A stretch of 64,000 nt of DNA from Methylocystis sp. H62 (GCF_015709515.1 NZ_JADNQZ010000058.1:518004-582003), one strand, 5' to 3'. Shown: positions 27,483 through 36,606, numbered from the stretch's first letter. Notes: generated by a model not told the origin, from the letters alone. Numbers and translations: made by a program.

Positions 27483-28408
27483 TTCGGCGCCGCCTCATCG
27501 CTCTTTTTCGCCTCGGCGAAGTGCGCGATGTCCGCGACCGCGGCGCTCACAGGTTGCACCCAGTCCGCGGCGGTCAGAAGAATATTTGCGACCTGCAGAT
27601 TGAAATCGGCGAGTCGCGCGCCGTCCGCGAACTCGGGCCTTTTCACCTGGGCGGCGTAGGCGGCGACGAACAGCGGAAAGGCGCGGGCGCGCACATTGGT
27701 CAGATCAACGAACAGAAAAGGCGGGGGCAAGGGCGAAAGATCGCTGATCTTGCTCGCGTAGGTGAGGATATAGGGACCGCCCGAAAGATCATTCTCGCAA
27801 AGCTGCGCGACCGCCGGCGCCGGCTTGTCGCACAAATGGAACAGCAGGCGCTGCGCCATGGCGAAATCATAGTTCTTGCTGAGGAAGGTCTTAAGGACCG
27901 CGGGATCGACATCGGCGGGGAAGGCGGCTTGGCCGCCAGAACCCCGCTTGGTCGGTATGTAGAGGATGTTGATCCGCTCCTTTGGCGCCGCGACATCGGA
28001 TGCCGCCGGGAAGCGCCCCACGAGCTCGCGGAGGAAGGCGACGGCGCGGTCGTTGGGCCGGGGCAGGATCACATAGGAATAGAGGCCATAGCCCGCCGTT
28101 TCCACGCCGGGGGCATAAAGATAGTCGTAGGCCGTGCCCAGAATGCTCGGCCTTGCGACAGGGCCTGCGCCGCCTCTCGGCTCCGAAGGTCCTTCAGCCC
28201 TTGGCGCATCGAACGAAGATGGGGCGCGACGGTAGGCGCGCGGCCTATTGGGGCCACTCCAGGCAGAGTGAGGTTGATAAGAATAGCCCATGCAGCGCCG
28301 GTAGCAGGCCGCGTCCTCGCCGCATTGGCTCCGGCATTCGGTCGCCCGGTCGGCGAAGGCTGGCGCGCTCATCAACAGCAGCGCAACGGCGAGAATAAAA
28401 TGCCGCAT
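27479..28408 (-). CDS. Secreted hypothetical protein
   Basis: Protein of 309 residues with a signal peptide (RHFILAVALLLMSAPAFA) cleaved near residue 19. Four cysteines follow at once (ECRSQCGEDAACYRRC), a C-x3-C-x5-C-x3-C pattern, then a Pro/Arg-rich linker to about residue 90, then a globular domain with YLYAPGVETAGYGLYSYVI, FLSKNYDFAMAQRLLFHLC and PPFLFVDLTN. No family is recognised. It is located between moaC and moeA, which are adjacent in many relatives. Confidence 0.7.
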   Translation of the reverse strand: MRHFILAVALLLMSAPAFADRATECRSQCGEDAACYRRCMGYSYQPHSAWSGPNRPRAYRRAPSSFDAPRAEGPSEPRGGAGPVARPSILGTAYDYLYAPGVETAGYGLYSYVILPRPNDRAVAFLRELVGRFPAASDVAAPKERINILYIPTKRGSGGQAAFPADVDPAVLKTFLSKNYDFAMAQRLLFHLCDKPAPAVAQLCENDLSGGPYILTYASKISDLSPLPPPFLFVDLTNVRARAFPLFVAAYAAQVKRPEFADGARLADFNLQVANILLTAADWVQPVSAAVADIAHFAEAKKSDEAAPK

Positions 28409-28474
28409 GACGGCGCCTCCACAATCATCAAAATGTCAATCGTTACGATATAGAGCCTTGCGGCCGCCGTCGAA

Positions 28475-28954
28475 CTATTCGGCGCGTCGCCAGACGCCGG
28501 ACTTGCCGCCCCGCTTTTCGACGAGTTCAACGCCTTCGATGCGCATGCCGCGATCGACGGCCTTCAGCATGTCATAAATCGTCAGACAGGCGATTGAGAC
28601 GGCCGTCAGCGCCTCCATCTCGACGCCGGTCCTGCCAGTGACAGACGCTTCGGCCAGGACGCGCAGGCCCGGCAACGTCTCGTCGGCCGTGATCTCGACA
28701 GAGATGCTCGACAAGGGAAGAGGATGGCAAAGCGGGATAAGGTCGCTCGTCTTCTTGGCCGCCATGATGCCCGCAATGCGGGCGACGCCGAAAACGTCGC
28801 CTTTCTTGGCCTGACCTTCGATGGCGAGCCGCAGAGTTTCACGCGCCATCACCACATGGCCGCGGGCGCGTGCGACGCGAGACGTCTCGGCCTTCGCCGA
28901 TACGTCGACCATATGCGCTTCTCCGGCGGCGGAGAGGTGGGTGAGTTTGGTCAT
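28475..28954 (-). CDS. moaC: Cyclic pyranopterin monophosphate synthase
   Basis: Second enzyme of molybdenum cofactor synthesis, turning 3',8-cyclo-GTP into cyclic pyranopterin monophosphate. The 159-residue length is normal. Motifs are [20 protein letters not shown] at the N-terminus, the substrate site [38 protein letters not shown] and [13 protein letters not shown] with the catalytic Lys. The ATG at 28954 is the usual start. It is divergent from hicA. Confidence 0.96.
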   Translation of the reverse strand: MTKLTHLSAAGEAHMVDVSAKAETSRVARARGHVVMARETLRLAIEGQAKKGDVFGVARIAGIMAAKKTSDLIPLCHPLPLSSISVEITADETLPGLRVLAEASVTGRTGVEMEALTAVSIACLTIYDMLKAVDRGMRIEGVELVEKRGGKSGVWRRAE

Positions 28955-29002
28955 CGCTCGCGTTTTGCGCTTTTGGCGGGTTCGAGGCAAGGTCAGATCA
29001 CA

Positions 29003-29030
29003 TTGAGAATCGATCAATCGTGTGTATAAT
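29003..29030 (+). promoter_or_regulatory. Sigma-70-like promoter of hicAB
   Basis: TTGAGA (29003-29008), a 16-bp spacer and a perfect TATAAT (29025-29030), 22 bp before the hicA start. The spacer region contains the inverted words ATTGA (29002-29006) and TCAAT, a candidate operator for the HicB DNA-binding domain. It is the clearest promoter match noticed in the window. Confidence 0.6.
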
Positions 29031-29052
29031 AGTGCGCATTGCAGGGTGATTT

Positions 29053-29259
29053 ATGGCAAAGGTCGAAACCAATGCCCGTAAAATCGTCGCGCGACTGGAA
29101 AAGGACGGCTGGAGAAACATCGGTGGCGGAAGCCATGACCGTTTCGTCAACGATAAGCGGCCCGGCGCCATGATCACTGTGCCACGCCATCGGCAATTGA
29201 CGCCCGGAACCGCGCGGTCCATCGCCAAGGCCGCCGGATGGATGGAACAATTGGAATGA
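29053..29259 (+). CDS. hicA: HicA-type toxin, mRNA interferase
   Basis: Protein of 68 residues of the HicA family, a double-stranded-RNA-binding fold that cleaves mRNA. The N-terminal ARKIVARLEKDGWRNIGG leads to the catalytic histidine in GGSHDRF, then AMITVPRHRQLTPGTARSI, which is standard. Its stop overlaps the start of hicB (ATGA). The pair lies in opposite orientation between trpC and moaC, which are neighbours in many relatives, so it was probably inserted. Confidence 0.9.
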   Translation: MAKVETNARKIVARLEKDGWRNIGGGSHDRFVNDKRPGAMITVPRHRQLTPGTARSIAKAAGWMEQLE

Positions 29260-29654
29260 CGCATTTCGTTGGAGTGATCGACGGCGCCGGAAAGAATTGG
29301 GGTGTGCGCTTTCCGGACGTGGACGGTTGCGTCGGCGTCGGCGCGACGCCGGAAGAGGCAATCGTCAGCGCGACGGAGGCGCTGCGCGAAGTGATGAGCT
29401 ACAAGCGCGGTGGCGGGTTCAAGATCAATAAGGCGCGAACGCTCACGCAAATTCTTGCATCCGGCGAAGTCGCGCCGGGAGAGACGACTGTGCTCATTCC
29501 GCTGCTGCTCGATTCCGGCCGCGTCGTGCGCGCCAATCTGACCTTCGACGCGGGGCTACTTGAATCGATCGATGCGGCGGCGAACAATCGTGGCCTCACG
29601 CGCTCGGCCTTCCTTGCGAGCGCAGCGCGGGAAAAGATTGAGTCGGGGAAGTAA
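29256..29654 (+). CDS. hicB: HicB-type antitoxin
   Basis: Protein of 132 residues. The N-terminal partially degraded RNase H-like domain has FVGVIDGAGKNWGVRFPDVD and GCVGVGATPEEAIVSATEAL, as in HicB; the C-terminus is a ribbon-helix-helix type DNA-binding part (LESIDAAANNRGLTRSAFLA). It neutralises HicA and represses the operon. The start overlaps the hicA stop by 4 bp. It is convergent with trpC, 35 bp apart. Confidence 0.9.
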   Translation: MTHFVGVIDGAGKNWGVRFPDVDGCVGVGATPEEAIVSATEALREVMSYKRGGGFKINKARTLTQILASGEVAPGETTVLIPLLLDSGRVVRANLTFDAGLLESIDAAANNRGLTRSAFLASAAREKIESGK

Positions 29655-29689
29655 CTCAATTCACCACTTACGTTGGCGGCGCGCACACC

Positions 29690-30529
29690 TTACGCGCCTG
29701 CCGGTGACCTTGCTGGGTCAGACTTGGGATTTCCTGCCGAGCCTTGCAGGAGTTCGCGCGTAGCCGCTTCGACGTCATGCTTGCGCATCAGGCTTTCGCC
29801 GACGAGAAAGGTGAAGATGTGCGATTTTTCCAGGCGCACGCAGTCGTCATGCGCCGTGATTCCGCTTTCGGCGACGATGATCTTGTCGCGCGGAATCTTC
29901 TCGGCGAGCCTCTCGCTGACTTCGAGCGACACTTTGAAGTCGCGCAGATCGCGATTATTCACGCCGATCAGACGCGTCTCCAGCGCCAGCGCGCGATCAA
30001 GCTCGCTCTCGTCATGCACTTCGACGAGCACGTCCATGCGCAGATCATGCGCGGCCGTGTTCAGCGCCTTCGCTTCGTCGTCGTCGACGGCGGCCATGAT
30101 GATGAGAATGCAATCCGCGCCGTAAGCCCGCGCCTCGTAGACCTGATAGGGATCGAACATGAAATCCTTGCGGAGCGCAGGCAAATGCGTCGCCTTTCGC
30201 GCGGCTTCAAGATCTTCGAGCCTGCCTTTGAACGAGGGCGTGTCGGTCAGCACCGAAAGACAGGCCGCGCCGCCGGCTTCATAGGCGCGCGCCAATTTCG
30301 GCGGATCGAAGTCTGGGCGAATGATTCCCTTGGATGGGCTCGCCTTCTTGATCTCGGCGATGAGCGCGACGCGACGCTCGTTCAGTTTCTGCTCGATCGC
30401 ATGGACAAAGCCGCGCGGCGGATCATGATCGTGCACGTTGCGCTCGAGCGTCGCGAACGGCATGCGCACCTTGGCCTCGGAAATCTCGGTGCGCTTATAA
30501 GCTTCAATTTTTTTGAGGATGTCGGTCAT
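29690..30529 (-). CDS. trpC: Indole-3-glycerol phosphate synthase
   Basis: Closes the indole ring of tryptophan from carboxyphenylaminodeoxyribulose phosphate. The 279-residue TIM barrel has [20 protein letters not shown] (catalytic Lys and Glu), [37 protein letters not shown] and [12 protein letters not shown], then IVAESGI. No PRAI (TrpF) fusion. It follows trpD by 121 bp on the same strand. Confidence 0.96.
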   Translation of the reverse strand: MTDILKKIEAYKRTEISEAKVRMPFATLERNVHDHDPPRGFVHAIEQKLNERRVALIAEIKKASPSKGIIRPDFDPPKLARAYEAGGAACLSVLTDTPSFKGRLEDLEAARKATHLPALRKDFMFDPYQVYEARAYGADCILIIMAAVDDDEAKALNTAAHDLRMDVLVEVHDESELDRALALETRLIGVNNRDLRDFKVSLEVSERLAEKIPRDKIIVAESGITAHDDCVRLEKSHIFTFLVGESLMRKHDVEAATRELLQGSAGNPKSDPARSPAGA

Positions 30530-30650
30530 CTTCTCGCCTACGGCGGGCGGGCCGCGACCGCCATCGCTCGAATTGTTCCGCCGACTGCCGGCTCCTTATG
30601 AATAGCCGATAAACGGGCGCAATCCTATCCCGATCGAAGGGGAGGGCGGA

Positions 30651-31673
30651 TCAGGCGTCGCGATGGGAGCAGCGGATCAGCGCGTCGAGCTTATTCCGCG
30701 CCGCGCCGGAATCGATCGCCGCCTCAGCCAGCGCCGCGCCTTCGCGCACATTTGCGGCGCGTCCGGCGACGACCAGCGCAACGCCGGCGTTGAGGACTGC
30801 GACGTCGCGGTAGGCGTTCTTCGCGCCCTCCAGAACGGCGCGCAGGGCTCTGGCGTTATGCGCCGCGTCGCCGCCGACAAGCGCTTGAATCGTCGCGCGG
30901 GGCAATCCCGCGTCCTCCGGCGAGAGATCAAAGCTGCGGATCTCGCCGTCTTCGAGCGCAACCACATGGGTCATGCCCGTCGTCGTCGCCTCATCCAGTC
31001 CGTCGTCGCCATGCAGCAACCAGACGCGCTTTGCGCCGAGTTCGCGAAGCACGCGGGCCAAGGGTTCGAGCCAGTCGCGGGAGAAGACTCCGATCATCTG
31101 CCGTTCGACCCGCGCGGGGTTGCACAGCGGACCAAGCAAATTGAAGATCGTGCGCACGCCCAGCTCGCTTCTCACCGGCGCGGCGTGGCGCATGGCCGGG
31201 TGGTGCGTCGTCGCGGCCATGAAGCAGATTCCGGCCTCCTGGAGCGATGCGGCGGCGGCGTCCGGCGAAACGCCGACCTTGACGCCGAGTTCGCCGAGCA
31301 CGTCAGAGGAACCCGACAGCGACGAAGCCGCCTTGCCGCCATGTTTGGCGACGATCGCGCCGGCGGCTGCGGCGATGATCGCGGCCAAAGTGGAAATATT
31401 ATATGTGCCGGCGCCGTCGCCGCCGGTCCCGACGATATCGATTGCGCCGGCCGGCGCATCAACCGGCGTCATCGCGGCGCGCATCGCCTCAGCGGCTCCG
31501 ATGATTTCGTCGATCGTCTCGCCGCGCAGTCGCAGGCCCATGAGAAACGCCCCAAGCTGCGCTGGTGTGGCGTCGCCACGAAAAATCAGAGAAAACGCCG
31601 CTCTCGCCTCGTCGCGGGCAAGGGGCGCGCCGGAGACCAGCGCGGCGATGTAGGATTTGAAATCCTCGCTCAC
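30651..31673 (-). CDS. trpD: Anthranilate phosphoribosyltransferase
   Basis: Transfers phosphoribose from PRPP to anthranilate. The 340-residue protein has the hallmark IDIVGTGGDGAGTYNISTLA near residue 78, KHGGKAASSLSGSSDVLGEL and FNLLGPLCNPARVERQMIGV, followed by VLHGDDGLDE-like LLHGDDGLDEAT. Normal length. It is 70 bp downstream of trpG and upstream of trpC, forming trpGDC. Confidence 0.96.
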   Translation of the reverse strand: MSEDFKSYIAALVSGAPLARDEARAAFSLIFRGDATPAQLGAFLMGLRLRGETIDEIIGAAEAMRAAMTPVDAPAGAIDIVGTGGDGAGTYNISTLAAIIAAAAGAIVAKHGGKAASSLSGSSDVLGELGVKVGVSPDAAAASLQEAGICFMAATTHHPAMRHAAPVRSELGVRTIFNLLGPLCNPARVERQMIGVFSRDWLEPLARVLRELGAKRVWLLHGDDGLDEATTTGMTHVVALEDGEIRSFDLSPEDAGLPRATIQALVGGDAAHNARALRAVLEGAKNAYRDVAVLNAGVALVVAGRAANVREGAALAEAAIDSGAARNKLDALIRCSHRDA

Positions 31674-31743
31674 TGGAACTCAGCGCGGATCGCCGAGGGC
31701 CGGTCCGACGCCGACGACAAGCGGGCGATCTTCGCGACAGCGG

Positions 31744-32358
31744 TCACGCCGCCTTCTCGCGCCGGCGGGGGCCCTCGTTCCACTCCCGAGCGAGATCGAG
31801 GAAATTTTGTAAAATCTTGTGGCCGTGCTGCGAGGTGATGCTCTCGGGATGGAACTGCACGCCATGCGTCGGCAGCGTCTTATGCGACAGCGCCATGATG
31901 AGGCCGTCCGGCGTCTCGGCGGTCACCCGTAGGCAGTCGGGAAGGGTGTCGCGGCTGACGATCAGCGAATGATAGCGCGTCGCCTGGAATGGCCCCTCGA
32001 TGCCGCGGAACACGGCGTCGCCGTGGTGGAGGATGGTGGCCATCTTGCCGTGAATCGGCAGTGGCGCCCGAATGACGTCGCCGCCAAACACCTCGCCGAT
32101 CGACTGATGGCCGAGGCAGACGCCGAAAATCGGCACGGTCTCGGCGGCCGCTGAGATCAGCTCCATGCAGATGCCGGCTTCATGCGGCGTGCAGGGGCCG
32201 GGCGACAGCACGATCGCGTCGGGTCCGCCGGCCAGCACTTCGGCGACCGAAACGGCGTCGTTGCGGTGAACCGTGACGTTCGCGCCCAGCTGGCCGAAAT
32301 AATGAACCAGGTTGAAAGTGAAGCTGTCGTAGTTGTCGATGAGCGTGACGTTGGACAT
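31744..32358 (-). CDS. trpG: Anthranilate synthase glutamine amidotransferase subunit
   Basis: Provides ammonia from glutamine to TrpE. Class I glutamine amidotransferase of 204 residues: LIDNYDSFTFNLVHYFGQLG at the N-terminus, the oxyanion/nucleophile stretch PIFGVCLGHQSIGE (catalytic Cys) and the C-terminal HPESITSQHGHKIL (catalytic His-Glu). The ATG at 32358 was chosen as the normal start. It could also serve aminodeoxychorismate synthesis, but its place before trpD supports TrpG. Its partner trpE is about 2.7 kb upstream. Confidence 0.94.
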   Translation of the reverse strand: MSNVTLIDNYDSFTFNLVHYFGQLGANVTVHRNDAVSVAEVLAGGPDAIVLSPGPCTPHEAGICMELISAAAETVPIFGVCLGHQSIGEVFGGDVIRAPLPIHGKMATILHHGDAVFRGIEGPFQATRYHSLIVSRDTLPDCLRVTAETPDGLIMALSHKTLPTHGVQFHPESITSQHGHKILQNFLDLAREWNEGPRRREKAA

Positions 32359-32417
32359 TGGGCTTCTGTCCAGCCTCCTGGCGCGGGTTTGACAGTGCAA
32401 TAGGCCGGGCGGCGGGC

Positions 32418-33530
32418 TTAAGCAACCGTCGGACGGCGATCGTCTCGCGGCGAGAAGCGCCAGTCCGGCCGAACTTCTTTGATCATCATGATCTCAGCCA
32501 GCGACTGACGGGTCAGAAGACCCAAGAACCGCCCCTCCTCGTCGGTTACGCCGACCGCCTCTCCGCTCGTGAGCATAGGCAGGGCGGCGTCGATGTTCTC
32601 GCGACCATCGATCGTCGCGGGCTCCTGGCGAACGAAAGGCGCGATCGGCGCGCCGGGTTCGGCAGCCCGCAACGCTTCGATGATGTTGGCGCGGGACAGG
32701 AAGCCGCTGAGCCGGCGCGAGGCGTCCACGACTGGGAATTCGTCCTGAGACGTAGCCAGAAGGATATCCACCGCTTCGCGCACGCTTGCGCTGCGCTCGA
32801 TCACGCCGATGCGCGTCTCCATGGCGTCGGCGGCTTTCAGGCCACGCGCCGCCTCGGACATCGAGGTCATCTGCGCTTCGCCCGCCGCGGCGATATAGAC
32901 GAAGATCGCAATGAACAGCAGCAGCGGATTTCCGAACAGCCCCAGAAAACCCAGCAGGAAAGCGAAACCCTGACCGATCTGCGCGGCGATGCGAGTCGCA
33001 CGGCCCTTGCCGATCCAGATCGACAGCGCCGCCCGCAGCACGCGGCCGCCGTCCATCGGAAAGGCCGGGATCAAGTTGAACGCCGCAAGAAAGATATTCA
33101 CCGCCGCCAGACGTTTTAAAAGATTGACGGACGGGTCGCTGATCTGGATCCCGTCGGACACGTCGACAGCGCCAAGAAACAGGATCAGCAAAGCCGCAAT
33201 GACGAGATTGACCGCCGGACCCGCCAGCGCGATCAGCAACTCCTGCCGGGGCTTATCGGGCATCTTTTCCATGTCGGCCACGCCGCCGATCGGCAGCAGC
33301 GTGATCACCGGCGAGACGATGCCATAGCGCCGCGCCGTCAAGATGTGGCCGAACTCGTGCAACACGACGCAGACAAAGATCGCGACGATGAACAGCACGC
33401 TGTCGCGCGCTGCGACGGCGCCGCCGCGCTGGTAGGCCGCAAAGCCGATCCAGCCCAAGAGCAGCAGGAACGTGACGTGAATGCGCACGGCGGTTCCCAT
33501 GAAGGAGCCGATCGTGAGGGACCAACGCAT
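32418..33530 (-). CDS. Site-2 protease family (M50) metalloprotease with CBS pair
   Basis: Intramembrane zinc protease of 370 residues. The active-site motif is VLHEFGHILTARRYG (HExxH) in a transmembrane helix near residue 58, and the third ligand is in FNLIPAFPMDGGRVLRAAL. Six hydrophobic segments cover residues 10-215. The C-terminal residues about 235-360 contain two CBS units (SVREAVDILLATSQDEFPVV; VGVTDEEGRFLGLLTRQSL), which may bind adenosyl ligands. It stands between trpG and the LdtR-like gene; the target protein is unknown. Confidence 0.92.
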   Translation of the reverse strand: MRWSLTIGSFMGTAVRIHVTFLLLLGWIGFAAYQRGGAVAARDSVLFIVAIFVCVVLHEFGHILTARRYGIVSPVITLLPIGGVADMEKMPDKPRQELLIALAGPAVNLVIAALLILFLGAVDVSDGIQISDPSVNLLKRLAAVNIFLAAFNLIPAFPMDGGRVLRAALSIWIGKGRATRIAAQIGQGFAFLLGFLGLFGNPLLLFIAIFVYIAAAGEAQMTSMSEAARGLKAADAMETRIGVIERSASVREAVDILLATSQDEFPVVDASRRLSGFLSRANIIEALRAAEPGAPIAPFVRQEPATIDGRENIDAALPMLTSGEAVGVTDEEGRFLGLLTRQSLAEIMMIKEVRPDWRFSPRDDRRPTVA

Positions 33531-33588
33531 TTGAGCTCCTGCGGTCGTGGTTAACAGCGGTAAGATAGGACTGAGCGGCGGTTTGCGC

Positions 33589-33712
33589 TAGAGCGCTTCC
33601 CGCTCACATGGATTGCTCTCATGGATCATGTGATCGATAGGGAAGCGCTCAAAATCAAAATGTTGGAGCAGGTTCTCATCGAAAGTCCGTCAACTTTTTC
33701 GGAACCGGCTCT
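33589..33712 (+). repeat. Dispersed double-hairpin repeat, copy 1
   Basis: Within the gap 33531-33813. It has an outer stem GAGCGCTTCC (33591-33600) with GGAAGCGCTC (33641-33650), an inner ATCATGTGATCG-type palindrome, then the linker ATCAAAATGTTG and GAGCAGGTTCTC (33666-33677) whose partner arm GGAACCGGCTCT has decayed. The same order and spacing recur in opposite orientation at 56038-56150, so this is a mobile or propagated non-coding element. Confidence 0.75.
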
Positions 33713-33813
33713 AAGCGCAGGGACGCACGAAAAACGCCGGCGAAGCGGCCCTGGGGCGATTGCCGGCGAGAGACGAGACAACAGGCGAGAGACGAGAAGA
33801 AAGCGAAATCGCC

Positions 33814-34320
33814 TCAGAGGCGATAGCGGACCTGATCGGTCCAGAAGCGCTCCAGTCGCGAAAGCGACGTATTGAGGGTGCGAAATTCGTCGCAGGTGAC
33901 GCCGCCGATCTGCTCGACCGTCTGCGCGTGCTTCTCATAAAGCTGCGCAACGATATCGTGAATTTGCTTGCCCTTCGGGGTCAGGCTGATGCGCACCGAA
34001 CGGCGGTCAAGGCGCGAGCGCGCATGATGCATATAGCCCATGTCGACGAGCTTCTTGACGTTGTATGAAACATTGGAGCCGAGGTAGTAGCCGCGCGTGC
34101 GCAATTCGCTTGCGGTCAACTCCTTGTCGCCGATGTTGTAAAGCAGCAGCGCCTGCACGGAATTGACGTCGCCAAGATCGCGGCGGTCGAATTCGTCCTT
34201 GATGACGTCGAGCAGACGGCGGTGAAGGCGTTCGACGAGCGTGAGCGCTTCGAGATAAATCGGTCGGATCTCGCTGGCGCGATCCTCGCGGGCAGGGGCT
34301 GTCTTGGTCATGGCGCTCAT
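33814..34320 (-). CDS. MarR family winged-helix regulator, LdtR-like
   Basis: Protein of 168 residues. Contains the MarR-type winged helix: VNSVQALLLYNIGDKELTAS, ELRTRGYYLGSNVSYNVKKL (recognition helix), ARSRLDRRSVRISLTPKGKQ (wing). The sequence matches the Rhizobiales regulator LdtR, which controls an L,D-transpeptidase gene and stress tolerance. The ATG at 34320 has GGAGAAG six bases upstream and was preferred over 34380. Its neighbour DUF6163 is also its usual neighbour; no L,D-transpeptidase is in the window. Confidence 0.85.
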   Translation of the reverse strand: MSAMTKTAPAREDRASEIRPIYLEALTLVERLHRRLLDVIKDEFDRRDLGDVNSVQALLLYNIGDKELTASELRTRGYYLGSNVSYNVKKLVDMGYMHHARSRLDRRSVRISLTPKGKQIHDIVAQLYEKHAQTVEQIGGVTCDEFRTLNTSLSRLERFWTDQVRYRL

Positions 34321-34520
34321 CGTCTTCTCCATCAGGGCGGATGCATCGCGCATCTCTTGATCGGCGTTCGATGAGATCAAATTAGATCGGCGCAGGTGAA
34401 AGGCAGTTTAAACAACAGCCTGAATCGCGCGTTTACCCCGAAAGGGGCTGTTTGCGGTGAATGAGAGATGAACTTAAACGTTCGATTTACGCTAACGATT
34501 CCTCTAACAACCCTTGCGCG

Positions 34521-35027
34521 TTAGGAAGCTTTTGGCGGTTTCCTGTCGAATTTGCGGCGACGGCGGCGTTCGCGCATCTGCTGCGCCTCGATATCGCGTC
34601 CGGCCTCGAAGGTCAGCCCGAAATACATGGCGATCAGCACGGCGTTGACGCCGATCAGCCAATAGCCGCCGGTGAAGAATCCCGGCATGCTGAGCGTCAG
34701 AAAAATCTGCGCGCTGGCGACGAGCAGCCACAATACGCCGCCCCAGGGCGTCGCCAGCCACAGGCCGACGCCGGCGATGAGATCGAGCACGGCGAAGAAA
34801 ATAACGGCGGAGGCTGCGCTCTGCGGCATGGTTTCGAAGATCGAGCGTTCCGCAGCGAGAATGATCCGCCACTGCATCAAGCCTTGCACGAGCCAAAACA
34901 GTGCGACGATGCGCATGAAGCGCGAGAGCAGCACGCCCCACTTTGCGGCGTCGCCGCCATTCGGTTCGCCGACGCGGATTGCGCGGTAGGGATCGTCGCC
35001 GTCGTCGTAGATCGTTGGGCCATCCAT
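34521..35027 (-). CDS. DUF6163-type integral membrane protein
   Basis: Protein of 168 residues with four transmembrane helices (near residues 38-55, 71-91, 96-112 and 119-140) and a strongly basic C-terminus (MRERRRRRKFDRKP). The N-terminus is acidic (MDGPTIYDDGDDPYRA). It resembles the family found beside LdtR in Rhizobiales. The start at 35027 is chosen because the longer frame overlaps trpE. Function unknown; a cell-envelope role is possible from the neighbour. Confidence 0.75.
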   Translation of the reverse strand: MDGPTIYDDGDDPYRAIRVGEPNGGDAAKWGVLLSRFMRIVALFWLVQGLMQWRIILAAERSIFETMPQSAASAVIFFAVLDLIAGVGLWLATPWGGVLWLLVASAQIFLTLSMPGFFTGGYWLIGVNAVLIAMYFGLTFEAGRDIEAQQMRERRRRRKFDRKPPKAS

Positions 35028-35076
35028 CAGATGCGCCGCCGCCTGTTTCGCTGTCCGTGCGCTTTGGCGGGAATGG

Positions 35077-36606
35077 CTACTGCCCCCGCCGCGCGCGCGT
35101 TGCGAAGCGAACCGCTTCCTCGGCGGCGCGGAAAAGCGCTTTCGCCTTGTTGACGCATTCGCGGTGTTCATATTCCGGTTCGCTGTCGTAGACGACGCCC
35201 GCGCCTGCCTGCACATGCATCTTGCCGTCCTTCACGATCGCCGTGCGCAGCACGATGCAGGTGTCCATTTGGCCGCCGGCGCCGAAATAGCCGATGCAGC
35301 CGCCATAGATGCCGCGCTTGTCGGTCTCAAGCTCGTCAATGATCTCCATGGCGCGCACTTTCGGCGCGCCGGAGACGGTGCCGGCGGGAAAACCCGCAGC
35401 GAGCGCGTCGATGCAATCGTGGCGCGCATCGAGTTCGCCTTCAACATTGGAGACGATGTGCATCACGTGACTGTAGCGCTCGATGGTGAAACTGTCAGTG
35501 ACGCGCACCGTGCCCGTCTTTGCGACGCGGCCGACGTCGTTGCGGCCGAGGTCGAGCAGCATGAGATGTTCGGCGCGCTCCTTTTCATCGGCGAGGAGAT
35601 CCGCCGCCAGACGCTCGTCCTCCGCCTTCTCCTCGCTGCGCCAGCGCGTGCCGGCGATCGGGCGAATCGTCACCTTGGCGTCGGCTACGCGCACGAGGAT
35701 TTCGGGACTCGAGCAGACGATCTGGAATTCGCCGAAATCGAGAAAGCATAAAAAGGGCGCCGGGTTCACGCGACGCAATGCGCGATAGAGCGCGAAGGCG
35801 GGCAAAGCGAAAGGCGCGGTGAACCGCTGCGACAGCACGACCTGGAAGATGTCGCCGGCGCGAATATATTCCTTCGCGCGCTCGACCATCTCGAGAAAAC
35901 GCGATGGCGGCGTATTCGAAACCGGCTCCTGAGCGAGAAGCTGCGCGTCGGTCCCGCCGTCGCGATGGTCCAGCGGCGCCTCCAGCGTCGCGACGACCTT
36001 GTCGAGGCGCGCCAGCGCCGCTTCGTAGGCCGCCTTCGCCGCAACGCCGGCTTTTGGCCGAGCGGGCGTGACAATGGAGATTTCGTCGCGCACCGTGTCA
36101 AAGACGATCATGACCGTCGGACGCATGAAAAGCGCATCAGGCGCGCCGATCCTGTCTTCCTTGGCCGGTCCCAGGCGCTCCATCTGGCGCACCATGTCAT
36201 AGCCGAGGTAGCCGAAGACTCCCGCCGCCATCGGCGGCAGCCGCACGGCCTGCGGCACGGCGGATTCGGCGATGAGCTGACGCAAGGCGACAAGCGGCGC
36301 CCCCTCGCAGGGTGTGAAGACGCTCGCGTCGTCGAGCGCAGCGCGATTAATTTCGGCGCGGTCGCCGAGGACGCGAAAAATCACGTCTGGGTCGAGGCCG
36401 ATCATCGAATAGCGGCCGCGGGCGGCGCCGCCTTCGACGGATTCGAGCAGAAAAGCCGCGCCGCGCCGACTGTGCGTGAGCTTGAGATAGGCGGAGACCG
36501 GCGTTTCGAGATCGGCGACCAACCGGGTCACGACCAGCTGCGGCCGATCAGCGTCGTATTCGGCGCCGAAGGCGTCGACGTCGGGCTCGAACAGCGCGCC
36601 GCTCAC
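35077..36606 (-). CDS. trpE: Anthranilate synthase component I
   Basis: Converts chorismate and ammonia to anthranilate with TrpG. The 509-residue protein has the N-terminal regulatory domain (LKLTHSRRGAAFLLESVEGG, with the Ser-type Trp-binding site) and the chorismate-binding C-terminal half: GDIFQVVLSQRFTAP, RPIAGTRWRSEEKAEDE, LDLGRNDVGRVAKTGTVRV, PAGTVSGAPKVRAMEIIDEL and GAGVVYDSEPEYEHREC. Its start overlaps the ppiD stop by 4 bp. The glutaminase gene trpG is separated from it by three unrelated genes. Confidence 0.96.
   Translation of the reverse strand: MSGALFEPDVDAFGAEYDADRPQLVVTRLVADLETPVSAYLKLTHSRRGAAFLLESVEGGAARGRYSMIGLDPDVIFRVLGDRAEINRAALDDASVFTPCEGAPLVALRQLIAESAVPQAVRLPPMAAGVFGYLGYDMVRQMERLGPAKEDRIGAPDALFMRPTVMIVFDTVRDEISIVTPARPKAGVAAKAAYEAALARLDKVVATLEAPLDHRDGGTDAQLLAQEPVSNTPPSRFLEMVERAKEYIRAGDIFQVVLSQRFTAPFALPAFALYRALRRVNPAPFLCFLDFGEFQIVCSSPEILVRVADAKVTIRPIAGTRWRSEEKAEDERLAADLLADEKERAEHLMLLDLGRNDVGRVAKTGTVRVTDSFTIERYSHVMHIVSNVEGELDARHDCIDALAAGFPAGTVSGAPKVRAMEIIDELETDKRGIYGGCIGYFGAGGQMDTCIVLRTAIVKDGKMHVQAGAGVVYDSEPEYEHRECVNKAKALFRAAEEAVRFATRARRGQ

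Noticed and set aside
30663..31838. Rightward open frame of 391 codons opposite trpD and the end of trpG
   Set aside because: Shadow of recognised trp genes with Arg-rich translation.
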